Shown one piece after another: positions 26,455 through 34,840 of a stretch of 64,000 nt of DNA. The notes below the pieces were generated by a model. That model made no database searches, was not told where the DNA came from, and saw only the letters and a program-made list of their open reading frames with translations. Every line of letters starts with the position of its first letter. Within the stretch, counting starts at the first letter, position 1. The position numbers were made by a program, and so were the translations under genes. Source of the stretch: Paenibacillus taichungensis (GTDB lineage Bacteria; Bacillota; Bacilli; Paenibacillales; Paenibacillaceae); contig NZ_JABMCC010000118.1 in assembly GCF_013359905.1 (NCBI RefSeq), positions 806,001 through 870,000 of the forward strand, given 5' to 3'.

Positions 26455-26994
26455 CTACGTTGCATCTTCCTCATCCTTTTCTTCCAGACACTTCTGAATG
26501 AATTCAAATAACCCCGCAGCTTCAATTGATCGATGTCCCCAATCATGCCAAAAATACAACACCTGTCCTACCGTTCCAGAACCTGATGGGTCTGTGTCCA
26601 GACATAGATAATCCCCACCACCATTTTCTGCGATCGGAATCCATTTGCAGTTCCACAGTACTGGCTTAATAGCATCATCCTCAATCTCAGGCTCCATCTC
26701 GTCCGGGTCGAATTCTTCCTGCAAAAAGGTCCAGTTCTCCTTCACCTGATCCAAAGGCGACAATGTCAGGTTACGCACAAAGGAATCTACGCCAACATTC
26801 CAGGCTTGTCCGTTATGTATACGATACAGAGCCTTCATCTCTTCAGGCAATGTCACCCCAAGTTGATTTTCCACAGATTGAAGTTCTTCGTCTCTCGCAC
26901 CCGGCTGGAGATTGAGCGCTACCTCAAAATCTGCATTTGCTCCCGTACCTTTTGCAATAATACGCCGCCATAGCAGCTCTGCTTGCTCTATCAT
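26455..26994 (-). CDS. SMI1/KNR4 family protein
   Basis: This 179-aa acidic protein has the SUKH-type fold. The diagnostic pattern is near the N-terminus (LGVTLPEEMKALYRIHNGQ), with the central WIPIAENGGGDYLCLDTDP block and a C-terminal F-E-F-I-Q-K-C-L-E-E. In many bacteria SUKH proteins are immunity proteins against polymorphic toxins. No toxin gene is visible next to it, so a stand-alone or orphan immunity role is possible. It shares an apparent operon with the GNAT gene downstream. Confidence 0.92.
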   Translation of the reverse strand: MIEQAELLWRRIIAKGTGANADFEVALNLQPGARDEELQSVENQLGVTLPEEMKALYRIHNGQAWNVGVDSFVRNLTLSPLDQVKENWTFLQEEFDPDEMEPEIEDDAIKPVLWNCKWIPIAENGGGDYLCLDTDPSGSGTVGQVLYFWHDWGHRSIEAAGLFEFIQKCLEEKDEEDAT

Positions 26995-27329
26995 TCTCCA
27001 TTCTCCTTCTTGTGCGCTTTATAGATTGTCTAGTCTAATGATATAGAAAATCTAACTGTACGATATCGGAGATAGGAAATACAAGGGAGTGCATGACAAT
27101 CGTGTTAATCCCATCATTAATGCCAAATCAAAAAGCATCGCCCAACGGATTAATTCCGTATAGACAGTGCCCATTGTATAGCCTTTTTAGTGCATATCAT
27201 GTTATTAATATTGTCTATATAGATTTCAATGCATCATTAATCTATGAGGATTTGATAAATTCATCTGGCTAGAGCAGAATCCGTTCACCTTAGTATCCCA
27301 CATTTTGGTTTATGTACTTAATCTAAAAC
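26995..27329. other. Intergenic region without a recognised gene
   Basis: These 335 AT-rich bases separate the GRAM-domain gene (stop at 27330) from the SMI1/KNR4 gene. A short dyad ACGGA-TTAAT-TCCGT lies near 27147-27161 and several TATAAT-like words occur. I see no coding frame with a ribosome-binding site and no RNA-gene structure I can defend. Confidence 0.5.
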
Positions 27330-27659
27330 TCACATTATTTCGTTATTCATTCTCTTGGCTTGTACAATCTCCTTGATGATCTTAGAACGATTCCAGACAA
27401 CAAACTTGAAGACATGTCCACTGTCTAATGTAATGGTAATTCCGTTAGGGATTAGTCCCCATGTCGCACTTTTCTCAATCTTAGTCATAGCCCAGATCTC
27501 GATTTGAACCCATTCCGTCTGAAAATTCAGACCATGAGGAATAAAAACTAATCGTTCATTAGTAAGGAAAAGCTTTCCTCCTACTCCTTCAAAACCTCTT
27601 AACCAGTTTGCTTGAATCCTTTCAAAAATGACGTACTCAGTAGGGCCCAATTCTTCCAT
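27330..27659 (-). CDS. GRAM domain-containing protein
   Basis: This 109-aa protein has a PH-like GRAM fold: W-L-R-G-F-E-G-V-G-G-K-L-F-L-T-N-E-R-L-V-F, then a strand with FQTEWVQI, and the C-terminal KFVVWNRSKIIKEI. In eukaryotes the fold binds membranes. In bacteria its role is unknown. AAAAAGGAGA precedes the ATG by a normal distance. It appears monocistronic. Confidence 0.85.
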   Translation of the reverse strand: MEELGPTEYVIFERIQANWLRGFEGVGGKLFLTNERLVFIPHGLNFQTEWVQIEIWAMTKIEKSATWGLIPNGITITLDSGHVFKFVVWNRSKIIKEIVQAKRMNNEIM

Positions 27660-27752
27660 TTCTATCAGTCTCCTTTTTCAGCCTATAGCTTAAATCTCTA
27701 TTATTATAGGTCGTTTTGACCGATATAGGAATATTTTGCACATGTTCATTTG

Positions 27753-27800
27753 TAAAAAAAAGCACTGCCCTACGGAATCACTCCGTCTTGGACAATGCTT
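27753..27800 (-). terminator. Intrinsic terminator after the purine nucleoside phosphorylase gene
   Basis: On the minus strand AAGCATTGTCC pairs with GGGCAGTGCTT through two wobbles, with an inner ACGGA/TCCGT stem, followed by a run of seven or more T. Confidence 0.85.
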
Positions 27801-27852
27801 AATATATTTTTGCTTTGAAAGGAAACAAGGAAAGCTTCCTCTCGATTCCGGA

Positions 27853-28671
27853 TTACATCTCTTTCAAAATACCTTTAACCAGCCCGATGAAGGTTGTTTT
27901 CACTTTTGCGGCGACTTCAATCACTTCATCATGACTTAACGGCTGATCCAGAATGCCGCAAGCCATATTGGTCAGACAGGAAATACCCAGTACTTTCATG
28001 CCACCATGAATGGCTACAATCGCTTCAGGTACCGTCGACATACCCACAGCATCCGCGCCCATCGTACGAATCATGCGAATCTCTGCTGGAGTCTCATACG
28101 CAGGACCACTCCACCATGCATATACCCCTTGCTGCAAACCAACATTCTGCTCCTCCGCTACCTTCAGGGCGATACTGCGGAGTTCGCGATTATATACCTG
28201 TGATACGTCCGGGAAACGCACACCCAGTTCGGCATTATTCGGACCCATCAGCGGATTATTACCTACCAGATTGATATGATCCGTAATCAACATAAGCTGT
28301 ACAGGTTCGAAGCTGGTATTGATCGCTCCACAAGCATTGGTGATGATCAACTGCTCGACACCCAGTGCTTTCATAATCCGGACTGGGAACGTTACTTCAT
28401 CCAGCGTAAAACCTTCATAATAATGAAGGCGTCCTTTCATAGCTACGACAGTCTTGCCCATCAATTCTCCGATGACCAATTCGTTAGCATGACCAATCGC
28501 CTCGGATTGAGCAAAATAAGGAATGTCCGTATATGGAATGACGGTTGCATTCTCGATCTCGTCCGCGAGCGCTCCCAGCCCTGATCCCAGAATCATGCCC
28601 ACGACAGGTTTGTTATTAATACGGTTTAATATGTAATCTCTGGCTTCCTGAATATGTGCAGATTGATGCAT
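27853..28671 (-). CDS. punA: Purine-nucleoside phosphorylase (trimeric type)
   Basis: This cytoplasmic enzyme of 272 aa splits purine nucleosides with phosphate into the free base and ribose 1-phosphate. Family motifs are GMILGSGLGALAD near the N-terminus (phosphate loop), GRLHYYEGFT, ITNACGAINTSF, Y-A-W-W-S-G-P-A-Y-E-T-P-A-E, GADAVGMSTVPEAI and GISCLTNMACG. These fit the guanosine/inosine-specific class (PunA, PupG in B. subtilis). ATG 28671 follows GGGGGA at normal spacing; an upstream in-frame start at 28725 lacks a ribosome-binding site. It has its own terminator and appears monocistronic. Confidence 0.95.
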   Translation of the reverse strand: MHQSAHIQEARDYILNRINNKPVVGMILGSGLGALADEIENATVIPYTDIPYFAQSEAIGHANELVIGELMGKTVVAMKGRLHYYEGFTLDEVTFPVRIMKALGVEQLIITNACGAINTSFEPVQLMLITDHINLVGNNPLMGPNNAELGVRFPDVSQVYNRELRSIALKVAEEQNVGLQQGVYAWWSGPAYETPAEIRMIRTMGADAVGMSTVPEAIVAIHGGMKVLGISCLTNMACGILDQPLSHDEVIEVAAKVKTTFIGLVKGILKEM

Positions 28672-28905
28672 AGATATATTCCCCCTGAACATCTGAGTTT
28701 GGATTAAGTAAGTACTATAAACCAAGTGTAATGAACTTTAGTAATCAAGTAAATGGGAGCCGGATAAAGTGGACTCTGCCTCTCCTCCCGAAAGCAGGTT
28801 AAAGTTTGAGCCCGGACTGTAACACGTCGAAATATGGTCTCAAAATCTCATCAAAATCAGGTTCGTCGCCTTAACATTAAATAGATGATGGATTCTTTAT
28901 TATGC

Positions 28906-28944
28906 AAAAGAGGAGCGGATGTATTATCCACTCCTCTTTCTTTC
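28906..28944 (-). terminator. Intrinsic terminator after the SDR gene
   Basis: A stem with AAGAGGAG and CTCCTCTT arms (and an inner GGAT/ATCC) is bordered on both sides by A- or T-rich runs. It lies 4 bases after the SDR stop at 28948. Confidence 0.85.
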
Positions 28945-28947
28945 TAT

Positions 28948-29757
28948 TTAATCTGCGCTTGCCGTAATGTGTTCCCACTTGTCATATTCCTCAAGCATGC
29001 CATTCAGCTGCGTACGCGCCATCACAAGCCCCATGCTTCCGAGAGCCAGTCTTCTTGGAGGATTGTCTGTGCCGGCAATATCAGCAACCGCTGACATAGC
29101 TTTTTCAACATCGCCATAAGGCGCGGTCTCAGCAAGATCATTATACCAATCATACAGCGGTTGATAGTCCGGGATATCGCTTGTAATTTCTTGAGTATTT
29201 CCTTGGAAACCTGTCTTGAATCCTGCTGGCTCTACAAGGGTAAGGTTTACACCCAAGCCCTTAACCTCAGCGGCCAGACCTTCACTCAGGTTTTCAAGCG
29301 CTGCTTTAGAGCTACAGTAGATAGACAGCGTTGGCAAGCTTTGTACGCCGCCCATAGATGAGATATTGATAATGTGACCCGAGCGATGTTCCCGCATCTG
29401 TGGAAGAACGGCTTGAATGGTGGTCATTACACCAAACACATTCGTTTCATATTGCTGACGTGCTTGGTCAACGGATACTTCTTCAAAAATACCTGCTTGA
29501 GCATATCCGGCATTATTGAGCAGCACATCAATTCGTCCATATTGGCGCGTTACCGCATCCACAACCTCGTGGGTCATTTCCTGATTAGTAATATCCAGGG
29601 CCAGCACTTGTACATTACTATATTGGCTAAATTCAGCGGCAGCTTTCGATGTATCCCGCATGGTAGCGACGACATTCCATTCACGCTTCGCAAATTGAAG
29701 AACCAATTCTTTACCGAAGCCTGTTGATGTACCTGTAATTAAAATGGTTTTACTCAA
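28948..29757 (-). CDS. Short-chain dehydrogenase/reductase
   Basis: This 269-aa classical SDR has the cofactor loop TGTSTGFG (8-15), NNAG (81-84), catalytic serine at about 134 in NISSMGG, and Y147 with K151 in Y-C-S-S-K. D36-like residues in ATMRDTSK suggest NADP or NAD use; this is not decided. The start is TTG at 29757 with GGAGGGAA upstream. A MerR-type promoter with a palindromic spacer lies directly upstream, nearly the same as the one before the next gene, so both are probably induced together by the MerR protein encoded at 31076. Confidence 0.93.
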   Translation of the reverse strand: MSKTILITGTSTGFGKELVLQFAKREWNVVATMRDTSKAAAEFSQYSNVQVLALDITNQEMTHEVVDAVTRQYGRIDVLLNNAGYAQAGIFEEVSVDQARQQYETNVFGVMTTIQAVLPQMREHRSGHIINISSMGGVQSLPTLSIYCSSKAALENLSEGLAAEVKGLGVNLTLVEPAGFKTGFQGNTQEITSDIPDYQPLYDWYNDLAETAPYGDVEKAMSAVADIAGTDNPPRRLALGSMGLVMARTQLNGMLEEYDKWEHITASAD

Positions 29758-29800
29758 GTGTATTCCCTCCAGATCACGAATTGAGCTTGGCTCGTGAGAT

Positions 29801-29831
29801 ATCGTAACCCTTAAAGTTCACTTTAAGGCAA
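29801..29831 (-). promoter_or_regulatory. MerR-type promoter and operator of the SDR gene
   Basis: On the minus strand the -35 TTGCCT (29826-29831) and -10 TACGAT (29801-29806) are 19 bp apart. The palindrome CTTAAAGTTCACTTTAAG (29810-29827, one central mismatch, read on the plus strand) sits in the spacer. A 19-bp spacer with a central dyad is the hallmark of MerR-activated promoters. Confidence 0.82.
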
Positions 29832-29834
29832 GTA

Positions 29835-30935
29835 TTATTTTTCAATGGACTCCCACCAGCTTGAAGTAGGAAATCCACTTGAACCGATAATCACCTTTTC
29901 TCCAATTTTTGGCGTAGCTAAAGCTACACCTAGCTTATCCGCAGCTGCTTTCGCGCGCTCAATGGGGTCTGTCCAACTGTGCAATGCCAGGGTGAATGCT
30001 CCCCAATGAATAGGAATCATTACTTTACCCTTTACATCCTGATACGCTTGCACGGACTCCTCAGGAACCATATGAATGTTGGCCCATTTCACATCATATT
30101 GACCTGTCTCTATGAGGGCAAGATCGAACGGACCGTATTTATCGCCAATCTCCTTAAAGTGAGGACCATAACCACTATCCCCGCTAAAATATACATTCGA
30201 TTGTTTACCTTGAATAACCCAGGAACTCCATAACGAGGAACCAGAACGGACACCGCGGCCAGAGAAATGTCTTGCGGGCGTGCTAACGAAGGTTAACCCT
30301 TGATACGATGCTTCTTCCCACCAGTCCAGCTCTTTAATCTGGCTCGGATCTACACCCCATTTTGTCAAATGTCCAGCGACCCCTAACGGAACGATAAATT
30401 GTTTGACCTTTCCTTTTAGCTTACGGATAGACTCATAGTCAAGATGATCATAATGGTCATGCGATATCAAGACGACATCGATGTCAGGCAAATCCTCAAT
30501 CTGTGCTAGCGGCTTATTGCTATATCTCTTTGGCCCCGCGAAAGCAACGGGAGAGGCGTATTTACTGAATACTGGATCTAGCAGAAGCTTCACTCCACTG
30601 ACCTTCATCAATAGGGTCGAATGACCAAACCACATGACTTGATCCTCGGTACTGTCTGAGAATGCTTTTGCATCAAAGATTTCCATTGGAAGGGTTACCT
30701 TTGGTCGGCCATTTGGGTTTCCTTTTATCGTATCGTATAAGGCCCCAGCGGTATCTTTTAAACTATAATCCATCGATGTCGGTATTTGATTGTGAAACTT
30801 CCCATCGATAAAGTTAGCGGATTCATGAATACGCCGCTTACTATCCGCTGAACTTTTCCCTCCAAGAGGCGGGTAATAATTTACGACCAAGAAAATCACT
30901 AATACGAGTACGAACAAGATTATTACATATTTCAT
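29835..30935 (-). CDS. Membrane-anchored MBL-fold hydrolase (UlaG/NAPE-PLD-like)
   Basis: This 366-aa protein has an N-terminal membrane helix (2-19), so its catalytic domain is probably outside the membrane or tethered to it. The metal motif is HDHYDHLD (159-166), preceded by W-F-G-H-S-T-L-L (about 102-109). It is followed by TPARHFSGRG, FSGDSGYG and PIHWGAF. This pattern marks the group of lactonases and N-acylphosphatidylethanolamine phospholipase D-like hydrolases. The substrate is unknown. AGGAGAGA precedes the ATG. Its promoter has a perfect MerR-type dyad, pairing it with the SDR gene. Confidence 0.92.
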   Translation of the reverse strand: MKYVIILFVLVLVIFLVVNYYPPLGGKSSADSKRRIHESANFIDGKFHNQIPTSMDYSLKDTAGALYDTIKGNPNGRPKVTLPMEIFDAKAFSDSTEDQVMWFGHSTLLMKVSGVKLLLDPVFSKYASPVAFAGPKRYSNKPLAQIEDLPDIDVVLISHDHYDHLDYESIRKLKGKVKQFIVPLGVAGHLTKWGVDPSQIKELDWWEEASYQGLTFVSTPARHFSGRGVRSGSSLWSSWVIQGKQSNVYFSGDSGYGPHFKEIGDKYGPFDLALIETGQYDVKWANIHMVPEESVQAYQDVKGKVMIPIHWGAFTLALHSWTDPIERAKAAADKLGVALATPKIGEKVIIGSSGFPTSSWWESIEK

Positions 30936-30983
30936 CCTGTCTCTCCTGCTTTCTCATTCCGATGAAATTTTTTTAACCATGTT

Positions 30984-31014
30984 AGCATACATCTTAAAGT
31001 GCACTTTAAGGCAA
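30984..31014 (-). promoter_or_regulatory. MerR-type promoter and operator of the MBL-fold gene
   Basis: On the minus strand the -35 TTGCCT (31009-31014) and -10 TATGCT (30984-30989) are 19 bp apart. The perfect palindrome CTTAAAGTGCACTTTAAG occupies 30993-31010. The architecture matches the site at 29801-29831 base for base over most of its length. Confidence 0.88.
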
Positions 31015-31025
31015 GTTTTTGATTA

Positions 31026-31062
31026 CAGAAAAAGCCACCCTATTCTTACACAGAGTGACTTG
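31026..31062 (-). terminator. Intrinsic terminator after the MerR gene
   Basis: On the minus strand AAGTCACTCT pairs with AGGGTGGCTT through ten pairs, wobbles included, followed by TTTT. It isolates the regulator gene from the MBL promoter. Confidence 0.75.
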
Positions 31063-31075
31063 TCAAAATCTCGAC

Positions 31076-31486
31076 TTATATGGTTGTATCTAATTCTCCA
31101 ATGTACGTGAGAAAACGTTCCTCAGGATTTCCCTTTTCTATATCGTTATACACTTCAAGCTTCTGGCTAACCGCTTCAAAAGCCTCATTTAGCACTTGTT
31201 GCTTCCTCTTGATCTCCGCTTGATGTGATTCTAGTATGGCTCTGCGCTGTCCGATCGTTTCATCTCCCTGCAAGGCAAGGTCAACGATTTTTTTCAAATC
31301 CGCTACGCTCATTCCTGTGGCACGAAAACATGTTATTAAGCGAATCCAGTCTATATCTCGTTTTTCAAAAAGGCGGTTGCCGTGAATATCCCTACGAATA
31401 TCGGGTAAAAGTCCTTCTTTATCGTAAAATCGGATCGTATGAGCAGGGCAATTTAATTTTTCAGATACTTCCTTAATTGTAAACAA
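31076..31486 (-). CDS. MerR family transcriptional regulator
   Basis: The N-terminal winged helix begins FTIKEVSEKLNCPAHTIRFYDKEGLL and continues with R-D-I-H-G-N-R-L-F. A coiled coil (about 75-115, rich in E, K, Q, R) mediates dimerisation. The C-terminal part is short and has no metal-binding cysteine cluster. The protein is close to the AdhR/NmlR-like MerR group that responds to aldehydes. TTG 31486 is preferred because GGGGGGAG is then 7 bases away; GTG 31492 is immediately next to it. The two dyads downstream (SDR and MBL genes) are its likely targets. Confidence 0.9.
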   Translation of the reverse strand: MFTIKEVSEKLNCPAHTIRFYDKEGLLPDIRRDIHGNRLFEKRDIDWIRLITCFRATGMSVADLKKIVDLALQGDETIGQRRAILESHQAEIKRKQQVLNEAFEAVSQKLEVYNDIEKGNPEERFLTYIGELDTTI

Positions 31487-31639
31487 ATTCACTCTCCCCC
31501 CAAGTCCAGTTCATAAGATGTTACAGCTAGCTCTATTATAAGCAAAAAATTGCCTTTAATCGAAGCCAGCCCCTTCATTCCTTATAATAAAGGTACATAA
31601 ATGCCTCTATTTACACTCGGGAGGTAGTTGGGCGGTGAT

Positions 31640-31693
31640 TGAGCCACCTTTGAGACACCCTTAAACCACCGTGAACCATACTTAAGACACCTT
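31640..31693. repeat. Degenerate 11-bp tandem repeat followed by a pyrimidine-rich tract
   Basis: Five imperfect units of the form T-R-A-R-M-CACC-N-T lie head to tail: TGAGCCACCTT, TGAGACACCCT, TAAACCACCGT, GAACCATACT and TAAGACACCTT. The period is 11 bp (one unit is 10). A pyrimidine-rich run with many CCTC and CTC words extends to about 31770. It sits just downstream of the AbrB-family gene, with no terminator seen there. Function unknown. Confidence 0.6.
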
Positions 31694-31779
31694 CATCCTC
31701 TCGCCTCACTCTTTCTCCCCACACCTTCTCGCCTCTTAGCCTCAATCCTGCTCAACTCTCCCTCTCTCTTTTATCCATT

Positions 31780-32895
31780 TTATATAGTATCTTTTTTCCC
31801 TTTCAGCAATGATCGGAAAGCCAGCTTTAACACCGGCGGAACTGCAAAAAAGATAAACAAGGTTCGGAAGAGCTGATAGCACGTTACAATCGACAGGTCG
31901 CCGTTGACTTCCTTAGCGATGAGGGCCATTTGGTCCATACCGCCTGGCGATAGGCTGAGAAATGCAGTGACGATTGTGATGTCATGCATTCGTGTCAGCA
32001 GCAAGCTAAGTCCCATGGAGACCCCAATCAGCAGCACGCCACTCAATATTGCGAGCAAAACGATTTTTGCCTTGTTCTTTAGACTCTCCAGATCCAGCAG
32101 CAGCCCAATGTAGCCCCCGATCATCAGTTGTGAAAGACTGAGTACGACGGGTGGCAACGCATGACCCTCATACCCGGTCAAATTAAGCAGGATCGTACCA
32201 ATCATTGGTCCAAGCAGAAAGGCCGTTGGCATCTTGATCTTCTTGGCGATGAACGCACTAAGTACGCATACTGCGGCAAAGACCAAAGTATGCGGAAATA
32301 ACGCAGCAGATCCGCTCGCAGCAGCAACTACGGCGCTATGGCTGCCACTGACATGAAACAATGGGCTGAAGATCAGCAGCGGCACACAGAAAATAATCAT
32401 CATCAGGCGGGATACCTGCAAAAAGGTGACGACAGTGATATCAATACCCTTCACTTCTTCGGCCAACGTAATCATCTGGCTGAGTCCTCCGGGAATGCTG
32501 CCCATGAGCACCGTTGGGAAAGGAATACCGGATAATTTCGAAATTAAATACGCAATGGCCCCGGCACATAACAACAGCAGAGATGTGAACAGAATCATCG
32601 TCGGCAACTGAAGTCCGATCTGCGTTAAGGTCGACAAGGTGAACGAAAGCCCTAGGGTATAGCCGATGATAACCATGCCGGTATCGCGGACTTGTCCAGG
32701 CCAGTATAAGGTGATTCCTTTAAACAATCTGGAGCCGATCACGAGGAACACCATGGATCCAAGTAGCCAGGGAATTGGCATATGGATCAGTTGGAAAACA
32801 AATCCACCAAGGACAGCAATGGCAAAGGTTATCACAAAACGGACCCACTTACTCTTTTTCCACAACGCAGCCCGGGCTTCGTCGGTACCGTCCAT
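31780..32895 (-). CDS. AbrB family membrane protein (AbrB duplication domain)
   Basis: This 371-aa integral membrane protein has about ten helices arranged as two similar halves. Each half contains the family motif with small-residue-rich helices and a P-G-G or S-P-G-G-x-x-Q-M turn: GSIPGGLSQMITLAEEVKG in the first half and SLSPGGMDQMALIAKEVNG in the second. The family is sometimes annotated as ammonia monooxygenase-like, but no enzyme activity is established; transport is a plausible guess. Its ATG overlaps the stop of the MBL gene by one base (TAATG), so the two are translationally coupled. Confidence 0.88.
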   Translation of the reverse strand: MDGTDEARAALWKKSKWVRFVITFAIAVLGGFVFQLIHMPIPWLLGSMVFLVIGSRLFKGITLYWPGQVRDTGMVIIGYTLGLSFTLSTLTQIGLQLPTMILFTSLLLLCAGAIAYLISKLSGIPFPTVLMGSIPGGLSQMITLAEEVKGIDITVVTFLQVSRLMMIIFCVPLLIFSPLFHVSGSHSAVVAAASGSAALFPHTLVFAAVCVLSAFIAKKIKMPTAFLLGPMIGTILLNLTGYEGHALPPVVLSLSQLMIGGYIGLLLDLESLKNKAKIVLLAILSGVLLIGVSMGLSLLLTRMHDITIVTAFLSLSPGGMDQMALIAKEVNGDLSIVTCYQLFRTLFIFFAVPPVLKLAFRSLLKGKKDTI

Positions 32896-33623
32896 TACAG
32901 GTTCTCCGTTATTTTATCTAGGGCCTGTTGAACATCGCCTTTAAAAATGCCTCCATGGTAGCAAACTACAGTCTCTATTGGATAAGCCTTCAGCTTGCGG
33001 AGTGATTCCAATGCCAATGTCATATCTGGCGTAACTGTCGGATTAGGACCGATCAACTTACCATCCTCAACATTTAATGCATCACCTGCAATGAGTGTCT
33101 TACTAGGCTCATGGTACAAGCTGATATGTCCTGGCGTATGCCCTGGTGTATGGATTACAGTCAGTCCGCCGCCGAAAGGCAGTTTCTCTCCGTCTGCCAG
33201 CAACGTGGTCACATTCTTTTCCTTTCCAGAAAAAGTAGCTTCAAATGCAGTAGCAAGATCCTGCGGAAGTGAAGCAATCAGCCCTTCCTTGCGTTCCCCG
33301 CTGAATTTAATCATCGGCTTTAGGCCATCGATATAAGGCTGGTCATCCGCATGGGCGTACACCTCTATACCTTCGCCTTTGAACTGCGGCAGGCTGCCTA
33401 CATGATCGATATCCTGATGGGTAAGAATAATGGAATGAGAGGCCGCAGGGTCAATTCCCGCTTGGATCAAAAGCTCCGTAATTTGGCCGTAAGAACCAGG
33501 CATCCCGGTATCCACCAATACATAAGATTGCTCGTCACGGATTGCCACCGGGTTAATAACAAAATCATGCTCGCCCATCTTAAGAGTAAGCACTAGCATT
33601 TCAATCTGTTCGTTAATTTTCAT
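32895..33623 (-). CDS. MBL-fold metallo-hydrolase, paralogue of the protein at 5085
   Basis: This 242-aa hydrolase has the metal motif THQDIDHVG (68-76), HTPGHTPGHIS, AGDAL and the C-terminal CYHGGIFKGDV. It is colinear with the protein encoded at 5085-5828. The main difference at the metal site is Q70 in place of H68 of the paralogue, a position that varies in this subgroup. It is first in a two-gene unit with the AbrB-type membrane protein. A divergent TetR gene lies upstream, with a dyad in the shared promoter region, so TetR-controlled detoxification and export is a reasonable inference. Confidence 0.9.
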   Translation of the reverse strand: MKINEQIEMLVLTLKMGEHDFVINPVAIRDEQSYVLVDTGMPGSYGQITELLIQAGIDPAASHSIILTHQDIDHVGSLPQFKGEGIEVYAHADDQPYIDGLKPMIKFSGERKEGLIASLPQDLATAFEATFSGKEKNVTTLLADGEKLPFGGGLTVIHTPGHTPGHISLYHEPSKTLIAGDALNVEDGKLIGPNPTVTPDMTLALESLRKLKAYPIETVVCYHGGIFKGDVQQALDKITENL

Positions 33624-33669
33624 ATTGTGCCAAAGCGAATGCTCTGGCTCACCTCCCTAGAAATAAATC

Positions 33670-33709
33670 AAAAAACTCACAAGTTCATTATATGACTTTG
33701 TAGTTTTTT
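33670..33709. promoter_or_regulatory. Candidate TetR operator in the divergent promoter region
   Basis: AAAAAACTCACAAGT (33670-33684) and GACTTTGTAGTTTTTT (33694-33709) are near-perfect inverted arms with a one-base offset. The site lies between the divergent MBL and TetR genes, where both promoters must be. TetR regulators usually bind such dyads. Inference from symmetry and position. Confidence 0.55.
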
Positions 33710-33770
33710 CGTCAATTTCCTTTATTGACCACAATAAGAAGACATGTCAGAATGTGAAGGGGTGGTTAAA

Positions 33771-34670
33771 ATGGAACAATTCAAAAGACAACTAATCGTC
33801 GATACAGCAATGCGCATTTTTAGAGAAAAAGGATATTTCTCAGCCTCCATGCAGGACATCGCAGAAGCTTGTAGCATGGCCAAGGCGAGCATCTATAAAG
33901 TATTTTCCTCTAAGGAAGATCTATTTACCGGGGTATTTGTCGAGGTACACAGAATCCTGTTCGAAGAGGCAAGGGAGCTTGATCGGAGACTTCGACTGGA
34001 GGGGCTTCCACCAAAAGAAGTACTGCGCCAAAAGATCGAATTTCAGCTGCAATATATGCTTGAAAATTATTTTTTTACCAGTGAGTTTAAAGAGCTGCCG
34101 ATCACAAGTAATGAGAACTTTCTAATCGAATGGAGAAAAAAACGTGCCTCTCTGCTAACCTTACATCAGGATTGCTTCTATGAAACATACGGCGAGCCTA
34201 TTCTCCCATATCTCGGGGATGTTGTCGCTATCTTCCGCGGCATGGTCAAAGAATATCTGTCTCACACTTTTCAAGCGGTGATTGCTGCTCCCATGGCTAA
34301 TTTGGCTGGATTTATTGTGGATCGGCTGGATGTTGTTATCGGAGATTTGATCGCAAGCAAAGCCCAACCTGTGCTCAAGGCATCAAGTGCCTTTTTCAAC
34401 GAAATCAATCCACCAGATGACCAGACCCGGCAGGACAATCTAGATGATCTTCTGAAGTTTTTTGCCGATAAAATCCGCGAGCTACCACGGCCAGAGCCCA
34501 TTCAGAATGAACTGCTTGAGGTTATCGAATGGCTAAAGTTAGAGTTAGGACAACGAAAGCCTAATGGTACTCTTCTACGGGTATATATCAACTTTTTGGA
34601 TTCAGTTAGTGAGTTAGCACCTTATGTGCGACAGCTTAGTCTCGTACTGAAACGTTCGTCAGTAGAATAA
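33771..34670 (+). CDS. TetR/AcrR family transcriptional regulator
   Basis: Residues about 5-52 form the TetR helix-turn-helix (AMRIFREKGYFSASMQDIAEA, then MAKASIYKVFSSKEDLF). The C-terminal ligand domain is long, giving a total of 299 aa. This exceeds the usual 200, as in the group with extended, leucine-rich C-terminal regions. ATG 33771 is chosen because AGGGGTGG lies 5-6 bases upstream, while the in-frame ATG 33744 has no ribosome-binding site. Divergent from the MBL/AbrB-type operon, it is its probable repressor. Confidence 0.92.
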   Translation: MEQFKRQLIVDTAMRIFREKGYFSASMQDIAEACSMAKASIYKVFSSKEDLFTGVFVEVHRILFEEARELDRRLRLEGLPPKEVLRQKIEFQLQYMLENYFFTSEFKELPITSNENFLIEWRKKRASLLTLHQDCFYETYGEPILPYLGDVVAIFRGMVKEYLSHTFQAVIAAPMANLAGFIVDRLDVVIGDLIASKAQPVLKASSAFFNEINPPDDQTRQDNLDDLLKFFADKIRELPRPEPIQNELLEVIEWLKLELGQRKPNGTLLRVYINFLDSVSELAPYVRQLSLVLKRSSVE

Positions 34671-34682
34671 GATTCACTACAA

Positions 34683-34716
34683 AGAAAAGCAACTGAAATT
34701 AATCAGTTGCTTTTCT
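34683..34716 (+). terminator. Intrinsic terminator after the TetR gene
   Basis: A perfect 14-bp stem (AGAAAAGCAACTGA at 34683-34696, TCAGTTGCTTTTCT at 34703-34716) has a 6-base loop. The T-rich 3' arm acts as the tail. Confidence 0.9.
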
Positions 34717-34840
34717 GCATATAAATATACTTACTCCCTCTTTAACTATTGTCGAGATTAATTCACCACAGCATCACTTCAAGTCCCCACCGGAACCGAT
34801 CCATGATGACAGCTTACCTTTTTCGATGATCGGTACGGAA

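Noticed and set aside
28799..28867. Short minus-strand frame with a protein-like helix upstream of the purine nucleoside phosphorylase gene
   Set aside because: It reads about 20 codons after a stop, vaguely like a TetR C-terminus, but is too short and lacks a start; I cannot support a pseudogene call.
34760..34840. Possible extension or relic next to the 57-aa membrane protein
   Set aside because: A shifted frame gives protein-like sequence for about 30 codons but begins after a stop with no start codon and matches no family I know.
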